Positions 21,953 to 24,902 of a DNA stretch of 24,902 nt are shown here, in pieces. Source of the DNA: Prevotella sp. CAG:1031 (GTDB taxonomy: Bacteria; Bacteroidota; Bacteroidia; Bacteroidales; Muribaculaceae). The stretch spans positions 1 to 24,902 of the forward strand of contig HF985571.1 of assembly GCA_000431215.1 (NCBI GenBank). Reading direction: 5' to 3'. How positions within the stretch are numbered: position 1 is the stretch's first letter; each line of letters starts with the position of its first letter. The notes under the pieces were generated by a model, which did not search any database, was not told the DNA's origin, and was given only the letters and a program-made list of their open reading frames with translations. The position numbers and the translations under genes were made by a program.

Positions 21953-23401
21953 TTATTTCCTGTCGGAATTGTCAGAGGCGAATGCCGCGGCGGGGCAGCT
22001 ACCGCATCCGTCGAAGCAGTAGGTGCATATTCTCTCTTTCGGCAGTCCGATGCTTGCTATGAGGTCTTCGAGGGTGCTGAATTTAAGTGTTGTCAGGCCG
22101 AGGCGGCGCGCAATCTCGTCGACCATGCGCTGATATTCGGGTGTGCCGGTCGTAGCGTAGCGGTCGAGATTGTCGGGCGTCTCACAGCCTTCGAAATCCT
22201 TGATGATACGGCGTGTTATAAGCTCGAGGTCGCTTTTCGACGAGGTGAAGCCGATATATTTGCAGCCGTAGACAAGGGGCGGACACGAAATTCGGGCGTG
22301 GACTTCCTTGCATCCTCCCTCATAGAAGGTCGACACGTTATCGCAGAGCTGAGTGCCGCGCACTATCGAGTCGTCGCAGAAAACGACGCGCTGGTCTTTC
22401 AGGAGGGCCCTGTTCGGTATGAGCTTCATCTTCGCCACGAGGGCGCGGCGCGACTGGTTGCCCGGTGTGAAGCTTCGCGGCCATGTCGGCGTGTATTTCA
22501 GCACGGCGCGGTGATAGGGAATACCACGACCTTCGCTGTAGCCGAGGGCGAAACCGACGCCTGAGTCAGGAATGCCGCAGACGCAGTCGGTTTCAGTGTC
22601 GTCTTTCTCTCCCATGGTCTTTCCGGCTGTCTCGCGCACAAGTTCGGCGTTTATGTCGTTGTAGTCGCTGGCGGGGAACCCGTAGTAAACCCAGAGGAAC
22701 GAGCATATCTGTTCGCGACGGGCCGGCTTCTGGAGCTGAGTGACACCGTCGGCCGTGATCTCGACAATTTCTCCGGGCCCGATGTCGCGGAGCCGTTCAT
22801 AGCCGAGATTGGGGAACGCTGTTGTCTCCGAGGTGGCGGCGTAGGCGCCTTCTTTCCGGCCTATTACAATAGGCGTGCGTCCCAGATAGTCGCGTGCGGC
22901 GAGGATGCCGTTTTCGGTCAGAATCAACATCGAACACGAGCCTTTGATTTTGCTGTAGACGAGGTTGATGCCGTCGACAAAGCTGTCGCCCATATTTATA
23001 AGGAGCGCGACAACCTCGGTCGGGTTGACGGTGTTGGCCGACCGCTCGCTGAAGTGCATGCGTTTTTCGAGAAGCTCGTCGGCGATCTCGCGGATATTGT
23101 TGATCTTCGCCACTGTCACTACGGCATAGCGACCCAGATGGGAGTTGACAACGATAGGCTGGGGGTCGGTGTCGCTGATGACGCCTACTCCCGAGTTTCC
23201 GACAAAAGAGTCGAGTTCGTCTTCGAACTTGGCGCGAAAATAATTACGCTCGATGTTGTGAATCGAGCGTGTGAATCCTGCCTGGAGGTCGAAAGTTACT
23301 ATGCCGGCACGTTTGGTGCCGAGATGCGAGTTGTAGTCCGTGCCGTAGAAAATGTCGTTGATACACGGATTTTTAGATGCAGCTCCGAAGAAGCCTCCCA
23401 T
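21953..23401 (-). CDS. Amidophosphoribosyltransferase (PurF) homologue lacking the N-terminal nucleophile Cys
   Basis: This 482-aa protein is built like PurF, which makes phosphoribosylamine from PRPP and glutamine in the first step of purine synthesis. An N-terminal Ntn-glutaminase-like domain (~1-230) precedes a phosphoribosyltransferase domain with the PRPP motif VVFCDDSIVRGTQ (339-351). The N-terminus is MGGFFG, where active PurF exposes Cys (CGxxG), so glutamine hydrolysis should not work. Cys233, Cys380, Cys459 and Cys462 fall where Bacillus PurF has its [4Fe-4S] ligands. Bacteroides species have closely similar proteins besides a regular PurF. It may use ammonia, pair with another amidotransferase or be regulatory. 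Its promoter box TAACTTTG is at 23436-23443. Confidence 0.88.
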   Translation of the reverse strand: MGGFFGAASKNPCINDIFYGTDYNSHLGTKRAGIVTFDLQAGFTRSIHNIERNYFRAKFEDELDSFVGNSGVGVISDTDPQPIVVNSHLGRYAVVTVAKINNIREIADELLEKRMHFSERSANTVNPTEVVALLINMGDSFVDGINLVYSKIKGSCSMLILTENGILAARDYLGRTPIVIGRKEGAYAATSETTAFPNLGYERLRDIGPGEIVEITADGVTQLQKPARREQICSFLWVYYGFPASDYNDINAELVRETAGKTMGEKDDTETDCVCGIPDSGVGFALGYSEGRGIPYHRAVLKYTPTWPRSFTPGNQSRRALVAKMKLIPNRALLKDQRVVFCDDSIVRGTQLCDNVSTFYEGGCKEVHARISCPPLVYGCKYIGFTSSKSDLELITRRIIKDFEGCETPDNLDRYATTGTPEYQRMVDEIARRLGLTTLKFSTLEDLIASIGLPKERICTYCFDGCGSCPAAAFASDNSDRK

Positions 23402-23435
23402 ATCCTGATAGATTTTTGGTTAAAAAAATACCCGA

Positions 23436-23443
23436 CAAAGTTA
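23436..23443 (-). promoter_or_regulatory. -7 promoter box of the purF-like gene
   Basis: TAACTTTG on the minus strand lies 35 bases before the start codon. No good -33 box stands at the usual distance, so the promoter may be weak or need an activator. Confidence 0.5.
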
Positions 23444-23466
23444 CAAAAAATCTCCGACAAGCCGGT

Positions 23467-23508
23467 GCTCTTATAAGTTTTATAAAAAATTATAGAACTT
23501 ATAAGAGC
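23467..23508 (-). terminator. Long AT-rich hairpin after the GH92 gene
   Basis: GCTCTTATAAGTT and AACTTATAAGAGC form a perfect 13-bp stem that continues with mostly paired TTATAA/TTATAG around an A4 loop. It lies 9 bases after the stop codon of the glycosidase, between two genes on the same strand. No U-run follows, so the mode of termination is uncertain. Confidence 0.6.
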
Positions 23509-23517
23509 CGTGCCGGG

Positions 23518-24902
23518 TCAGGGGTTCGGCGACATCGTCAGGCGGAGTGTGCCGCCGGCGACGATGTCGTCGTAGGTGATGAAGGGAGTAGAGAGCTTGC
23601 GGCCGTTGAGGGTGGCACCTTTAACGTAGATGTTCTCGGCGGAGTTGTTGTCGGCTATGATGGTGAATTTGCGGCCGTTGCCGAGGTCGATAACGGCGCT
23701 GTCGAAGAGCGGAGAGCCGATAGCGAAGGGGCCTCCGGCCGGTTCTACCTGATAGATTCCCATGGCTGATAGCACGAACCATGCCGACATCTGGCCGACA
23801 TCCTCGTTGCCGCAGAGTCCGGCGGGCGAGTCGGTGTAATATTCGTTCATGACGCGGCGCAGCAGCGGAGCGGCTTTGTCGGGACGACCGGCGTAATTAT
23901 AGAGATAGATGATATGGTGGCTCGGCTCGTTGCCGTGGGCATATTGGCCGATGAGGCCGGTCACGTCTGGGGGAGCCGCCTCGCCGAGCGAGCCTTCGAC
24001 AACGAAGAGCGAGTCGAGTTTGTTCATGAACGCCTTTTTAGAACCGAAGAGTTCGATGAGTCCTTTCGGATCGTGGGGAGCGAGCCATATATACTGCCAG
24101 GCGTTTCCTTCGCAGTAGTCGTCGGCGTGGTGGGTGGTCTCGAACGGATTGAAGGGGCCTTCGCGGAGCTTGCCGTTGACGTCGCGGGCGCGCATGAACT
24201 GAGTCTCGGGGTCGAAGAATATACGGTAGGCCTGGCCGCGGCGGCTGAAGAGGCTGGCGTCGTCGGCGCGGTTCTGGCGCCGGGCCACACGGGCTACGGC
24301 ATCGTCGGCGATGGCATATTCCATATTCTTGGCCACGCTCTCGTCGTGTTTGCCCGGAGCATCGAAGGGAATGTAACCGTATTTCTTAATGGCGTCGAGC
24401 GAACGGTCGTCGACGAGTACTGACTTTTTCATGGCGTCGTAGGCGTGGATGGTATCGGCGACAAGACCTTTGAGAACGAGGTCGCCGAGAACGATAACGC
24501 CCGGATTGCCGACCATGCAGTTGGTTTCGCAGCCATGGAGGTGCCATACGGGCAGATTCCCCTGACGGTCGGCGATGTCGACCATCGTGGCGGCGATGTC
24601 GTTCTGGCGGTCGGGGTGGATGAGCGTCATCAGCGGATGGGCGGCGCGGTAGGTGTCCCAGAGCGAGAAGGTCGTGTAGTTGCGCCATTTGCCGCCAGTG
24701 TTGCCGACTTCGCCGTCGGCGCCGCGATAGTCGCCGTTGACGTCGTCGTAGACCGAGGGGGCCGTCATCGTATGGTAGAGAGCTGTGTAGAACTTGCGTC
24801 GGGCGGCGTCATCGGCTGTGGCGATGTCGATTTTAGAAAGCTGGCTATTCCATTGCTCGCGGGCTCGGCGGGCGGTTCCGTCGAAGTCGAAGCGCGGGTT
24901 TT
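23518..24902 (-). CDS. GH92 family alpha-mannosidase, N-terminal part outside window
   Basis: The frame is open from the right edge to the TGA at 23518 (461 codons visible; an internal ATG at 24768 is not the start). GH92 signatures are present: FYTALYHTM followed by DVNGDYRG, FSLWDTYRAAHPL, LPVWHLHGCETNCMVG, DYCEGNAWQYIW, and the highly conserved GLCGNEDVGQMSAWFVLSAMG with the Asp residues that activate water. The family removes alpha-mannose from N-glycans or yeast mannan, needs calcium, and acts in the periplasm or at the surface. In Bacteroidota it is greatly expanded for host glycan use. The stretch PFAIGSPLFDSAVIDLGNGRKF is the usual start of the C-terminal beta domain. The signal peptide and N-terminal domain lie beyond the window. 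Confidence 0.93.
   Translation of the reverse strand, partial: NPRFDFDGTARRAREQWNSQLSKIDIATADDAARRKFYTALYHTMTAPSVYDDVNGDYRGADGEVGNTGGKWRNYTTFSLWDTYRAAHPLMTLIHPDRQNDIAATMVDIADRQGNLPVWHLHGCETNCMVGNPGVIVLGDLVLKGLVADTIHAYDAMKKSVLVDDRSLDAIKKYGYIPFDAPGKHDESVAKNMEYAIADDAVARVARRQNRADDASLFSRRGQAYRIFFDPETQFMRARDVNGKLREGPFNPFETTHHADDYCEGNAWQYIWLAPHDPKGLIELFGSKKAFMNKLDSLFVVEGSLGEAAPPDVTGLIGQYAHGNEPSHHIIYLYNYAGRPDKAAPLLRRVMNEYYTDSPAGLCGNEDVGQMSAWFVLSAMGIYQVEPAGGPFAIGSPLFDSAVIDLGNGRKFTIIADNNSAENIYVKGATLNGRKLSTPFITYDDIVAGGTLRLTMSPNP

Noticed and set aside
1..24902. CRISPR array or retron-like system
   Set aside because: No regularly spaced identical repeats of 25-40 bases, no cas genes and no reverse transcriptase were seen. 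The repeats by the integrase are too short.

Overview
The window looks like a chromosomal segment of a member of the Bacteroidales, probably a Muribaculaceae-like gut bacterium. The reasons are: promoters of the Bacteroidota type (TTTG, about 20 bases, then TAnnTTTG) upstream of most transcription units; a Rho factor with a very long disordered insertion; a GH92 mannosidase; a Bacteroidales-type PurF homologue that starts MGGFFG; and a tyrosine recombinase of the Bacteroides kind. The genus is an inference, because no rRNA or marker phylogeny is available here.

Left accessory region (1 to about 3430, visibly more AT-rich than the rest). It holds the 5' part of a tyrosine recombinase reading off the left edge, then a repeat-rich intergenic stretch with several pairs of short direct repeats spaced 10-11 bp. 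Next comes a DinD-family gene whose frame is broken at a run of ten A residues, followed by a small helical hypothetical. A convergent two-gene unit (small protein plus GNAT acetyltransferase) resembles a toxin-antitoxin pair. This looks like the end of an integrated element.

Efflux operon (about 3576-11367, + strand). Seven tightly packed genes encode a membrane-fusion adaptor, an ABC ATPase, two FtsX/MacB-like permeases, a TolC-type outer-membrane factor, a short response regulator (REC plus Fis-type helix-turn-helix, no AAA+ domain) and an NtrY-like histidine kinase. Together they would form a tripartite export machine with its own two-component control.

Middle region (11371-16364). A small membrane protein and a tRNA-Gly(CCC) with its own promoter and terminator are on the minus strand. 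Phosphate butyryltransferase and butyrate kinase form a two-gene operon that makes butyrate plus ATP from butyryl-CoA, or acts on related branched acyl-CoAs. A ClC-family chloride transporter follows, and its 3' end overlaps a convergent Crp/Fnr-type regulator.

Right region (16479-24902, all minus strand). It holds a dispersed-type palindrome, a large secreted WG-repeat protein, rho with a long non-coding leader that may mediate self-attenuation, a PurF homologue that lacks the glutaminase nucleophile but keeps the iron-sulfur cysteines, and the C-terminal part of a GH92 glycosidase running off the right edge.

The points most worth a second look are the A10 frameshift in dinD, the phased repeats by the integrase, the Cys-less PurF homologue, the Rho insertion and leader, and the ClC protein with unusual selectivity and proton-glutamate positions.
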